Assembly (NCBI GenBank): GCA_002434005.1
Contig: DJJF01000001.1
Span: 1-31,324 of the forward strand
DNA length: 31,324 bases
Reading direction: 5' to 3'
Origin: Candidatus Saccharibacteria bacterium UBA6575
Lineage (GTDB): Bacteria; Patescibacteriota; Saccharimonadia; Saccharimonadales; Saccharimonadaceae
The position numbers and the translations under genes are program-made. Positions 1 through 7,853 of this stretch are shown piece after piece. The notes beneath the pieces were generated by a model, which worked only from the letters and a program-made list of their open reading frames with translations, was not told the DNA's origin and made no database searches. Position 1 is the first letter of the stretch, and each line of letters starts with the position of its first letter.

Positions 1-1303
1 GTGTTCGCTTATCCGTACTAGAGAGATTACCTGCAATAACCGTACCTTTACCGCTTATATCTTCTACAGTTCGGACTTGATGCAGCTTCTCGCTATCAAT
101 CATAAACGGAGAGTGCGTCGTATATAGAATCTGATGTTCCAAAGAGAGGTCGGCAATATAATGCAGGAAATCGGCTTGCGCAAGACCGTGAAGACTCAGT
201 CCTGGCTCGTCCAGCAAAAGAATAAGGTCTCTATTCGTGCCAATGCGATTCTTGACGCTGTTAAACCATACGATGAAGCTAAAGAACCATACGAAGCCTT
301 TGCTTCGTTGGTCAAACGGAACAGTCACACCATGGTCTATATTCTCTACACGAATGTAAAGGTTTACTCCGGTATTATACGGGGCTTCTTCATTCGGGTC
401 CGCTTTCACGTCGAACACTACTTTTAGTTGACTGTTTTGTGTCCAGTATTTGAAGACTTTTTTGCTAATATCCAGCGATACCGCTTCAAGCTCGGCTCGT
501 ATTTCTTCATAGCTATCAGGATTTTGCAATTCGTCCGTACTGATATTTGCCATTTCTAGTAAGCCGAGCGCAGTCCTAAGGCCACTATCCGTGGTGCCGT
601 TGTCTTTAGCACTTTTTAACTGCGAGATATTAATTTTACCAGGCAGGATGTTGTAGTCGCTAAAATATAAAAATTTCGGGACATTGCCGTTGATATAGTG
701 GCGGTATATATAGTTTCCGAGACGTGTATCCGACCAAGTGTCGTTACTGACTTTGTATTTTGTCTTGAGTTCAGTGAAGAAAGTTTCATCGTCACCAGTC
801 AATGTTTCGCCTTCTAATATCGAAATAATTTCATGAATTGCTGTCGCTTTACTTATCTTTGAGCGAACGCCTTCGCTTACGTCCGATTCCGCGATTAGCC
901 TTGTAGTGAAGGCTTTTTCTTTAACTGGGACTACCACGGTTGAGGAGTTATCAATGTGATGAGTCACCTTATAGATGTTTCCACTTAAAACGTCGGTACC
1001 AAGTTCACCTTCGATTGCAGAGACTTCTTCGGGGTCTAATTCGTATGAAAGTACGGCGACCACTGATGACTTTTTTTGGTCGGCGCGTCGCTTGTAGGTC
1101 AGCCAGTCCTTACGGGGATAATCAAAGACTTGGTTGTACTCATCATCATCCAAGACCGATTCGGCTTTATATAATGACTCCAAAAAGGCGGACTTACCTG
1201 CTTCGTTAACGCCAACCATCACAGTTACATTTTTATCAATCTCAACAGGGGTGCTGTCTTCAATAGATTTATATTTTGTCACATGTGCCTGTGTTAATTT
1301 CAT
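1..1303 (-). CDS. AAA/ABC-type ATPase, OLD/RecF-like (3' end cut by window edge)
   Basis: The reading frame starts at ATG 1303 and stays open to the left edge, giving 434 residues with no stop. I see a Walker A motif GVNEAGKS at residues 31-38, an ABC-signature-like RSKGF near residue 330, Walker B LILLLDEPG near 365, and a switch motif THSPFMID near 398. This layout is that of SMC/RecF/OLD-type ATPases in which a long insert separates the two nucleotide-binding halves. Such proteins act in DNA repair or phage defence, and OLD proteins carry a C-terminal TOPRIM nuclease, which here would lie beyond the window. It has its own promoter (TTGTCA/TATTCT) and an SD (AGGAGAA). It follows the DUF2779 gene on the same strand after 96 nt, so a joint defence role is inferred, not shown. 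Confidence 0.85.
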   Translation of the reverse strand, partial: MKLTQAHVTKYKSIEDSTPVEIDKNVTVMVGVNEAGKSAFLESLYKAESVLDDDEYNQVFDYPRKDWLTYKRRADQKKSSVVAVLSYELDPEEVSAIEGELGTDVLSGNIYKVTHHIDNSSTVVVPVKEKAFTTRLIAESDVSEGVRSKISKATAIHEIISILEGETLTGDDETFFTELKTKYKVSNDTWSDTRLGNYIYRHYINGNVPKFLYFSDYNILPGKINISQLKSAKDNGTTDSGLRTALGLLEMANISTDELQNPDSYEEIRAELEAVSLDISKKVFKYWTQNSQLKVVFDVKADPNEEAPYNTGVNLYIRVENIDHGVTVPFDQRSKGFVWFFSFIVWFNSVKNRIGTNRDLILLLDEPGLSLHGLAQADFLHYIADLSLEHQILYTTHSPFMIDSEKLHQVRTVEDISGKGTVIAGNLSSTDKRT

Positions 1304-1345
1304 ACTTCTCCTATCCCTCAAAAGTGCTTTTATTCTTTACTACCT

Positions 1346-1374
1346 AGAATACTCTTTTACATAAGCATTGACAA
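1346..1374 (-). promoter_or_regulatory. Promoter of the OLD-like ATPase gene
   Basis: The minus strand has a -35 TTGTCA (1369-1374), a 17-nt spacer and a -10 TATTCT (1346-1351). The predicted leader is about 36 nt and contains the SD AGGAGAA just before the ATG at 1303. Confidence 0.6.
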
Positions 1375-1402
1375 TAGCATGATTGGTGTTATTAAATGCT
1401 TA
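1362..1402. repeat. 8-bp inverted repeat over the ATPase promoter and upstream stop codon
   Basis: TAAGCATT (1362-1369) is repeated inverted as AATGCTTA (1395-1402). The left arm touches the -35 box of the ATPase promoter and the right arm contains the DUF2779 stop codon. It could be an operator. It lacks a clear U-tract, so terminator function is less likely. Confidence 0.4.
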
Positions 1403-2866
1403 TGCTTTAATTTTCTCGTAAATCTTCACCATTGCCAGTGTGTCTAACTTGCAATACGCAAGTAAATCGGCAAAAACTTGGTCAGCGTTGCTCGTGTTTT
1501 CACTAGTAACTATTTCATACCATCGTACAGAAGCAATATCCCCCTTGCCGATTGCTAGGTCTTTGTAGGATAGTTCAGGAACGAGCACAGGAAGGACGTA
1601 TTTAATTGAGCATTTACCCAAAAAACCAGGGTGTACATAATAATTTTTTGCAAAGACATCCATTAAGTCGTATATACGAGCGTTGAGCGACTCGTAAAAA
1701 CTAGCATACTCCGGAAATAGCTCAGCGAGCTCTTTGTTGCGGTCACGCTCAAACACTTTATTCCAAACAATCACCGAGCCTGTATCACCAATATCTTCTC
1801 GCATCTGGGCAGCAAGAGCTTCTAGTGCAGTCGAACTCGCCTCTCGCGATAGATGTTCGGTGTGGCGTAGCTCACTGTCTGGCGTGTCTAGAATGTGTAA
1901 AGAATATTGAAACACCATTTGCTGATGGGGGTGTACACCGTCTACTAGTGGTATAGCAGGATTTACTGATTCGTAATCTAGAAAATACAGCGGAAACTCA
2001 AGCTCCGATAGCGACCTCTCAACTGCTACTTGGTCGATATGTGGAGCTCCTCGTTTTTCAATATTTACTTGCGCTTGTTGATTAGCTGTCAGCGAGAAGT
2101 CATCCGGAATATCTTTAATATTGAATATGTCTAAATCAACAAGTTCAGCGAGCTTCCTGCCCTGCATACGCGAAACATCGTACACTGAATATTCAGGAAT
2201 ATCAGAGTTGAAGTGCGCAAACGCTGGGCAATGCTTACCTCGCGATAGGGAGCGACAAGGACAAGCAGTAGGTTCGTCGGGCTGAATCATCTTTTCGAGA
2301 GCAAGCATCACTTGGTCTTTCACTTCGGGCATTATGGCTGCCACCTTATCTGATACGTCCTCGGTAACAAAAAATGATTGCGGGTCGATATGCCCATTAT
2401 GCCGTACACATTCCCTATTCAGGTGAATAACCCTCGTTTCATTAATTGTGTAGCCAGCCGTTTCAAATGCTAATTTTTGAAATGCCATGTCGGGGATGTG
2501 CTCAGGCTTGACTCTGCTCGATGATTTTACTTCATATAAAATCCAGCCATCTCCCTCACGCTCAATTACGTCGGCCATTGCCAGTAATCCGTTCTCCGTA
2601 ATAACAGTCGCTTGAAATAACGTGGACGCACCGTCCGCTATCATCTGCTCGGTGTTGCTAACTGCTTGGGTGTTATAACCTTGTACTAATACACCCTCCG
2701 GGAAGAGTTGGCGAGCGATAAGTTCAATTTGATTACCTTGCTCGAACTTATTTTCTCGCACTTCTGCTGGTGAATCTTCTGGTACTAATTCTGGTTTGTT
2801 TTTCCAAAGCCAGAAATAGCTCGGACATATGCGAAATTTTAAAAAGTCTGATTTAGACAAGTACAT
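1400..2866 (-). CDS. DUF2779 protein: Cas4-like nuclease plus DEDD-exonuclease-like domain
   Basis: This 488-aa protein matches the DUF2779 architecture. The N-terminal part looks like a RecB/Cas4 nuclease: an opening LSKSDF segment, Asp99, then the E112-x-K114 pair in YEVKSSS, with cysteines C14, C202, C204 and C213 placed like the Fe-S cluster ligands of Cas4. The C-terminal part resembles a DnaQ/RNase H exonuclease, with LDYE (D297, E299), IYDLMD (D400, D403) and YCKLD (D475). Single- or double-strand DNA processing is therefore likely, but the substrate is unknown. It starts 2 nt after the 327-aa gene ends and has the SD-like GAGGA, so these genes are co-transcribed with the type IIG gene. 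The association with an RM enzyme suggests a defence role (inference). Confidence 0.8.
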   Translation of the reverse strand: MYLSKSDFLKFRICPSYFWLWKNKPELVPEDSPAEVRENKFEQGNQIELIARQLFPEGVLVQGYNTQAVSNTEQMIADGASTLFQATVITENGLLAMADVIEREGDGWILYEVKSSSRVKPEHIPDMAFQKLAFETAGYTINETRVIHLNRECVRHNGHIDPQSFFVTEDVSDKVAAIMPEVKDQVMLALEKMIQPDEPTACPCRSLSRGKHCPAFAHFNSDIPEYSVYDVSRMQGRKLAELVDLDIFNIKDIPDDFSLTANQQAQVNIEKRGAPHIDQVAVERSLSELEFPLYFLDYESVNPAIPLVDGVHPHQQMVFQYSLHILDTPDSELRHTEHLSREASSTALEALAAQMREDIGDTGSVIVWNKVFERDRNKELAELFPEYASFYESLNARIYDLMDVFAKNYYVHPGFLGKCSIKYVLPVLVPELSYKDLAIGKGDIASVRWYEIVTSENTSNADQVFADLLAYCKLDTLAMVKIYEKIKA

Positions 2867-2868
2867 GG

Positions 2869-3852
2869 CTAGTCCTCTTTAGATTTATTATTCGCTTTTG
2901 TATCGCTGATTCGCCAGCCCATTAGATTTAGGGATGGCTTTAGATACTTCACGAGATTATCAGTTGCTTCTTTTCGAATGTCTTCCGGCACTTCCTTGCT
3001 GAATAACGAAAAAGACCTTTCCATATACGCATCAAGCGGCCAGTTTGTTCCATGAAAATCTGCTCGACCATAGAGTAGGCCGTAAAGACCGATTATTTCA
3101 GCAAATTCGTTTAATGCTTCGGTTATTTTTTGTGATTCAATTTTCGACTTATCACGCCTTGTGGTCGTATTGAAGGTGAAGCCTCCTAAACCCTCTTTGC
3201 TCTCGATAATTTCATATTTTTCAGGTTGATTATCCTTGTGGAATTTTAGTGCCTCGTAGTCTTTGACGAGCATCTTGGGGTAATTCTTGTCGTTAAATTT
3301 TCGAGCTTTCGCAACAAGCTCATTGACTGATTGCTCTATTTTTTTCGAATGTTTATCAATGAAATCATTACCACTTAGACCTTCTTCGGCTTTTCGACTC
3401 GCCATAAACTCGGCATTGAGTAAATGTGGAATAATAGTAGCTCCATTATCCTTTGAGAACTTGAAATAGTTGATAAAATTTTCGGGCTTCAAAGATAGTA
3501 GGTCTTTAACGAATTTTCCACCTGCTCCTTTTTCCTTTACGTTCAACAGGAGTCGCAGGTCAATCATCAGACCAAGCTCATGGTTTTTGATTATTGGGTA
3601 TAAGAAACCAGCGTTGTCTTCATCGTAATCGCCATATGCAATGCTGACGACATTACCATTTTCGTCTTTAGTCTCTTTTTTGCTGTGGCGTTTTTTCGAG
3701 CATTCAATAACAACACGAATCAAGACCTCTCGCTGGGCGATGCTTTCAATGACTCTTCGAAAATCGTGCTTGAGGTAGGTTCGGCTTTTGTCTTCACCGA
3801 AAAACTCTTCGTTAATAACGATAACTTTTCGAAAAGTCTCTTTCTGAGACAC
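2869..3852 (-). CDS. Unrecognised 327-aa protein inside the defence-like operon
   Basis: I do not recognise the family. The protein is soluble, charged and rich in Lys/Glu, with no signal peptide or membrane segment. It begins at GTG 3852, 2 nt after the type IIG stop codon, and ends 2 nt before the DUF2779 start, so it is translated as part of the same message. An N-terminal stretch (about residues 35-90) contains an ECSKKRHSKK basic segment followed by an acidic YGDYDEDN, and the middle is mainly helical. The lockstep spacing with two nuclease genes implies it is a functional part of the same system, possibly a specificity or regulatory subunit. That is a guess from context only. Confidence 0.75.
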   Translation of the reverse strand: MSQKETFRKVIVINEEFFGEDKSRTYLKHDFRRVIESIAQREVLIRVVIECSKKRHSKKETKDENGNVVSIAYGDYDEDNAGFLYPIIKNHELGLMIDLRLLLNVKEKGAGGKFVKDLLSLKPENFINYFKFSKDNGATIIPHLLNAEFMASRKAEEGLSGNDFIDKHSKKIEQSVNELVAKARKFNDKNYPKMLVKDYEALKFHKDNQPEKYEIIESKEGLGGFTFNTTTRRDKSKIESQKITEALNEFAEIIGLYGLLYGRADFHGTNWPLDAYMERSFSLFSKEVPEDIRKEATDNLVKYLKPSLNLMGWRISDTKANNKSKED

Positions 3853-3854
3853 CG

Positions 3855-6800
3855 TTAACTTGCCTCAATTATGGTTATTTCTTCATCGGATAGTCCATAG
3901 AGTTCATAAATAAGTTGGTCAATTTCGTCGTCGTTTTTTTGAATTTCTTTATCAAGCTCTAATAAGTCGGCCCGGTATTTCTCGAATAATTCTATCAATT
4001 CATCTTTCTGCTGGAGAGATAGTTTAATCTTTAATGACTTCACAAATACATTAAAGTCATCGAGCCACCATTTTCCAATGCGAGTCGGTATCTTATCGAT
4101 TCCGCCGTTACTTGCAAGTAACTGCTTGAACCTTGCATTCAATACACTGGATTTTAATTTTGCACTTGTTAAAGAGGCTTGTATATTAGCGATTCGTATT
4201 TGAGTAGCTGTATCGGCATCCACATAAGGTATCGCCTCGAAGAAGCTAGTGGGATATTTGAGTGAACCTTGAGGTATCCTTACGGAGTAAAAAGTTTTAA
4301 GATGATACCAGTTTATAAGCTTTGAATTTATAACAGCTAACATGTAGCCGATATTTTGGTCGTCATTAGGTATTACTGAATGTACTGCAACAAGCAACCC
4401 TGAACCTCTGCTATCAATGACACCCGCTACCCGTTGCGACACACCTCTCACAATAATTTTTGGAGACAGTTTGAATAAATCTACGGTATTTTGACTGAGA
4501 TACTGTAAATCAAGTTTTATAGATGGCTGACTGTATTTATCTTTATACAAATCAACCACATCTGTCTCCCATGCGTCTTCGTAACGGCGAAGATTTCCAT
4601 TCGTGTACATAGGAACGCTATTTTCCCTTACGCCCTGAAAAATAATGTCTTTCATTTTCCAATATTCAAAACCCATAACGCCTGTCCGTATTTTAGAGTA
4701 TGACTTTAAGGGTGAATTGATATCTAGCTTTTTGACCAAGGCAGAGGTTAAATTGTTCTGCTCGATTTGAATTTTTCCTGAATCATCGTAGAGACTATCA
4801 ATCTCAGTACGGATATCGCCTAGCTTTACTATGGCCTTACCCTGTTTGTCACCTTTAATCAAATTGATGATTATTGTGGATATGAGGGCGTCCTGAAAAA
4901 CTTTTTCATCTTTGACATCCCATATTTCGAATATATTTACATTCTTTTTTAAATAATCCCTTATATTTTTGCCGTAACCCGCTCCAAAAAATTTATTCGG
5001 ACAAATTATGCTCATACGCCCATTATCAGATATAAGCTCCAGACCTTTTTCTATAAAGGCAACATAGAGGTCGGCACCCCTTGAATACTTGTAGTTTTTC
5101 TTTAAGAACCCTCTCGTAGCTTCATCTTGCCCACGTACACTAACGTATGGAGGATTTCCTACTACTACATCAAATCCTCCGTCTTTGAATACATTAACGA
5201 ATTGCTCGTACCAATTAAATGCCTTGTCTCCCGCAATATTTGGGTCGTCAATAAGACTGTTTCCGCACTTAATATTGTTGTCGAGAGTAGTAAGTTTTTT
5301 ACCCTTCTGGGCAGTCTTGAGCCATAGTGAGAGCTTTGTAATTTCTACTGATTCTTCGTTAAGGTCTACGCCGTAAATATTATTACGCAAAATATCGCGC
5401 ACATACTCGTCTGATGAGAATAATGACATGCCAAGAATATCGCCGACACGCTTGTTTTCTGCGAGCAGATAATCAAAGACATAAACAAGAAACGCACCAG
5501 AGCCACAAGCTGGGTCAACCACTTTAACGTTTTGTAGGAAGTCTTGGTATTTCGTGTATGCCTGTCGTTCTCGCTTTTCGTAGGTTTTATCTAAAATATC
5601 GCCTTTTAGTCCAAACTCTGCTTTGAATTTTTCTTCATGGTCGCGGAGGTATGCTCCTAGAGAGCTATCGACAATATAACGGACGATATAGTCGGGAGTG
5701 TAGAAAATTCCATCCTTTTTACGTCGGCTTTGTTGAAGGGTCTCAAGACTCTGACTTTCATTAACTTTGTTCTTGATTTCTTCAAGGTCGCTAATGGACT
5801 GCTCGAAGATATGACCAAGAATATTCACACTGAGGTCTTCGGCATAGTTGTAAGTACCAAGCTCCACAACTTTACGAAGTGGCTCGTCACTAATACGGAG
5901 GTTATTTAATACTTCATCGTGCCTGAATAGCCCACCGTTATAGCCATTGGGAATCTCTAATTTATCACTACCTACATCAATCGCTTCGAAAAATCCTTTA
6001 AGTGTACTCCACAAACTACCACCAAATACGGAGCTGTCAGCCGCCTTGATGACTCGTTGTAGCGTATTGTCAGGCAGAAGTCCGCGGTCTTCGGCAAAAG
6101 CTGCGAACACAACTCGGTCAATTATTTTTTGAGCTTTCTGAATGCCCGTCTCGATATCTGTTTTGACATGGTCGTTTTGCGAATAGATGTCGCGAAGGAG
6201 GTTGAGGCGAGCTTCTTTATAGACTTTGTAAAACTTCTTACCTATATTTTCCTGCTCGATACGAATGTCGCTAAGTAGTGTCTCTGTTTTGCTCGCACCC
6301 TTAGCGGTTGTCAAGCTGTCTTTTTTAAGAAGAGCGAACCACGTTTTGAACAAGACATAGTTATCTTCTGGGTTAACTAAATCATCTAACGTCCAAACTT
6401 CGTAATCGAGTAAATTATCGTGATAAAGCCGAAATTCCCAAAAATTGCTAACAATTACGAAGGGTACTGATTGATACTGAACCTTGTACTTAAAGCCTTG
6501 TTGCACGGGGCTCATGTTGCCGTCGCGTCGCTGCGGACGGTCAAGGTCGATTCCTGCACCCTTTAGCTCGACGACTGCTGCGATGTTTCGGATATTACTC
6601 GAAGAATCCGTATAGCTAATTACCGCATCCGGTAGTTGACCCATGTCGGTGGTTGCCTTAGGCTCAAAGCTAAAAGGGGTGGCTGGTTTTTCTCTGTAAC
6701 CAAGAATGGTTTTAAAAAACGCATGATTGTATTCCTGCTCGCGAGAAGTTTCTTTGTCTTTTTTCAGTGAGCCGTTGTGGTAATCTTCGTGCCACTCTTT

Positions 6801-6887
6801 GACGATGTCGATGTAACTCATGACTGATTCAGTGTCGATTGTCTGTGCTATTTCACGAAGTTTGTTTTTACCGAAAAGATTAGCCAT
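3855..6887 (-). CDS. Type IIG-like restriction enzyme/DNA methyltransferase
   Basis: This 1010-aa single-chain protein has the type IIG order. At the N-terminus is a PD-(D/E)xK nuclease, with PD at 86-87 and ELK at 107-109. A helical linker follows, then an N6-adenine methyltransferase with the AdoMet motif DPACGSGAFL (458-467) and catalytic NPPY (578-581). A C-terminal region of about 300 residues resembles a TaqI/Eco57I-type target-recognition domain and ends in an acidic coiled stretch. All expected catalytic residues are present. It should methylate adenine in one target sequence and cut unmodified DNA. A BREX PglX-like enzyme is the main alternative, but no BREX partners are visible. It heads a minus-strand operon. 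A -10 TATACT lies only 5 nt before the ATG, so the mRNA is probably leaderless. Confidence 0.88.
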   Translation of the reverse strand: MANLFGKNKLREIAQTIDTESVMSYIDIVKEWHEDYHNGSLKKDKETSREQEYNHAFFKTILGYREKPATPFSFEPKATTDMGQLPDAVISYTDSSSNIRNIAAVVELKGAGIDLDRPQRRDGNMSPVQQGFKYKVQYQSVPFVIVSNFWEFRLYHDNLLDYEVWTLDDLVNPEDNYVLFKTWFALLKKDSLTTAKGASKTETLLSDIRIEQENIGKKFYKVYKEARLNLLRDIYSQNDHVKTDIETGIQKAQKIIDRVVFAAFAEDRGLLPDNTLQRVIKAADSSVFGGSLWSTLKGFFEAIDVGSDKLEIPNGYNGGLFRHDEVLNNLRISDEPLRKVVELGTYNYAEDLSVNILGHIFEQSISDLEEIKNKVNESQSLETLQQSRRKKDGIFYTPDYIVRYIVDSSLGAYLRDHEEKFKAEFGLKGDILDKTYEKRERQAYTKYQDFLQNVKVVDPACGSGAFLVYVFDYLLAENKRVGDILGMSLFSSDEYVRDILRNNIYGVDLNEESVEITKLSLWLKTAQKGKKLTTLDNNIKCGNSLIDDPNIAGDKAFNWYEQFVNVFKDGGFDVVVGNPPYVSVRGQDEATRGFLKKNYKYSRGADLYVAFIEKGLELISDNGRMSIICPNKFFGAGYGKNIRDYLKKNVNIFEIWDVKDEKVFQDALISTIIINLIKGDKQGKAIVKLGDIRTEIDSLYDDSGKIQIEQNNLTSALVKKLDINSPLKSYSKIRTGVMGFEYWKMKDIIFQGVRENSVPMYTNGNLRRYEDAWETDVVDLYKDKYSQPSIKLDLQYLSQNTVDLFKLSPKIIVRGVSQRVAGVIDSRGSGLLVAVHSVIPNDDQNIGYMLAVINSKLINWYHLKTFYSVRIPQGSLKYPTSFFEAIPYVDADTATQIRIANIQASLTSAKLKSSVLNARFKQLLASNGGIDKIPTRIGKWWLDDFNVFVKSLKIKLSLQQKDELIELFEKYRADLLELDKEIQKNDDEIDQLIYELYGLSDEEITIIEAS

Positions 6888-6892
6888 ATTGA

Positions 6893-6922
6893 AGTATATT
6901 TTACCATGATTTACTCTGTTAA
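6893..6922 (-). promoter_or_regulatory. Promoter of the type IIG operon (leaderless)
   Basis: The minus strand has TTAACA (6917-6922), an 18-nt spacer and TATACT (6893-6898). Only 5 nt separate the -10 from the ATG at 6887, so transcription should begin at or next to the start codon. Confidence 0.6.
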
Positions 6923-6998
6923 GCTACACATATGTCATTATCGTCTTAAAGTCGCTGTCAGACGTCTTAAAACAGGTCACAGAGCTATATTTTTAGCC

Positions 6999-7027
6999 TT
7001 GAGCTATCTCTGTCGGGACAATATATT
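6999..7027 (+). promoter_or_regulatory. Promoter of the 77-aa gene (leaderless)
   Basis: TTGAGC (6999-7004), a 17-nt spacer and TATATT (7022-7027). The expected transcription start falls at about 7034, coinciding with ATG 7035. This supports 7035 as the translation start over upstream in-frame ATGs. Confidence 0.55.
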
Positions 7028-7034
7028 AATGTTT

Positions 7035-7268
7035 ATGGAAAACCCTATCGACCAAGCCAGCAAAAACAGAATGGACATTGCTAGCATCAAGCGGCGATAC
7101 ATTACAGGCGAAATAACACGCGAAGAGGCCAAGGTTCTCACTCAGCCAATAATCGCCAGAATTAATAGAGCGACAGAAGCAAAAACCAAGGAGCTCAACA
7201 AAAAATACGGGTCACATCGCAAGCCCGTATTTTTAGATTTCGTGAACGCTATGCGAAATAGTTACTAA
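7035..7268 (+). CDS. Small hypothetical protein, 77 aa
   Basis: I do not recognise it. The reading frame extends up to 6906, but the promoter at 6999-7027 places the transcript start at ATG 7035, so the residues before it are probably not made. The predicted protein is small, basic and helical, beginning MENPIDQASK. Residues about 10-50 (MDIASIKRRYITGEIT...) look like the short helical segments of small DNA-associated or phage-type proteins. It is divergent from the type IIG operon and converges on the next minus-strand gene with a 15-nt gap. A regulator of the neighbouring RM operon is possible but unsupported by any motif. Confidence 0.55.
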   Translation: MENPIDQASKNRMDIASIKRRYITGEITREEAKVLTQPIIARINRATEAKTKELNKKYGSHRKPVFLDFVNAMRNSY

Positions 7269-7283
7269 ACTGAACAAATACCT

Positions 7284-7592
7284 CTATTGCCATAATGGCT
7301 TACGAACGCCCAGCTCAACTTCTGCTAATAAATCTATGTCCTCGTCTGCCACCGCGTCAACATATGCAGCACCGCTCGCATCAAATTCCTTATCTTCCGT
7401 GGTGTACCGATTTTTCACCAGTTCGTCGATAAGCTGTCGCGTCTTTTCTTCGCCCAAGCCAAGGTAAAGCCTTGCTTCGTATTCTGAAATTAGCCCCTCA
7501 CGATTCTGTATATGGTCGAATAGTCTCCAGGCGAGCGGCTCTGTAATCCCGTATTTGACACAAATAAAGACAAACTCTGCATCGACTTTCAT
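7284..7592 (-). CDS. Hypothetical 102-aa protein, possibly winged-helix
   Basis: I chose ATG 7592 because it lies 4 nt after the stop of the upstream 63-aa gene. A longer frame from 7682 would run 86 nt through that gene. The segment around residues 15-60 (LAWRLFDHIQ, then EYEARLYLGLGEEKTRQLI) reads like a helix-turn-helix or winged helix. The C-terminus is acidic. Coupled translation with the 63-aa ribbon-helix-helix-like gene suggests a two-gene regulatory or toxin-antitoxin-like unit. Neither protein matches a toxin I know. Confidence 0.6.
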   Translation of the reverse strand: MKVDAEFVFICVKYGITEPLAWRLFDHIQNREGLISEYEARLYLGLGEEKTRQLIDELVKNRYTTEDKEFDASGAAYVDAVADEDIDLLAEVELGVRKPLWQ

Positions 7593-7596
7593 GTCC

Positions 7597-7788
7597 TTAG
7601 TCTTTGAAGTCACCCGGTTCGTATACACGGATAAAGCTGCCGATGACATCTGCAATCTTTTCTTTTTCGTGCGGGTTTTCACCCATTTTACGTTTTAGCT
7701 CCAGATAGTCGCTTTCACGAATAGCTATAAGCTGGTATTTGATTTTTTCACCCTCTGCTTTTTTCGGTCGTCCTACTTTGTTTGCCAT
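7597..7788 (-). CDS. Small AT-hook/ribbon-helix-helix-like protein, 63 aa
   Basis: The N-terminus has GRPKK, an AT-hook-type motif. It is followed by a strand-helix-helix pattern (YQLIAIRESDYLELKRKM, then a helix at IADVIGSFIRVY) resembling ribbon-helix-helix DNA-binding proteins such as CopG-type repressors. A good SD, GAGGAG, lies a few bases before ATG 7788. It is the first gene of a pair with the 102-aa gene. A DNA-binding repressor or antitoxin role is inferred from fold pattern only. Confidence 0.65.
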   Translation of the reverse strand: MANKVGRPKKAEGEKIKYQLIAIRESDYLELKRKMGENPHEKEKIADVIGSFIRVYEPGDFKD

Positions 7789-7853
7789 AACATTCTCCTC
7801 ATTTGCTTAATTATATTTTCCCCGCACATCAGAACTCAAGGCAGATTTGTGCG

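Noticed and set aside
134..427. Plus-strand open frames at 134-427 and 940-1364
   Set aside because: They lie antisense to the OLD-like ATPase, whose Walker motifs are clear.
3855..6887. BREX PglX as identity of the type IIG protein
   Set aside because: The N-terminal PD-ExK nuclease pattern and lack of BrxC, PglZ or other BREX genes fit type IIG better, though the methyltransferase core is similar.
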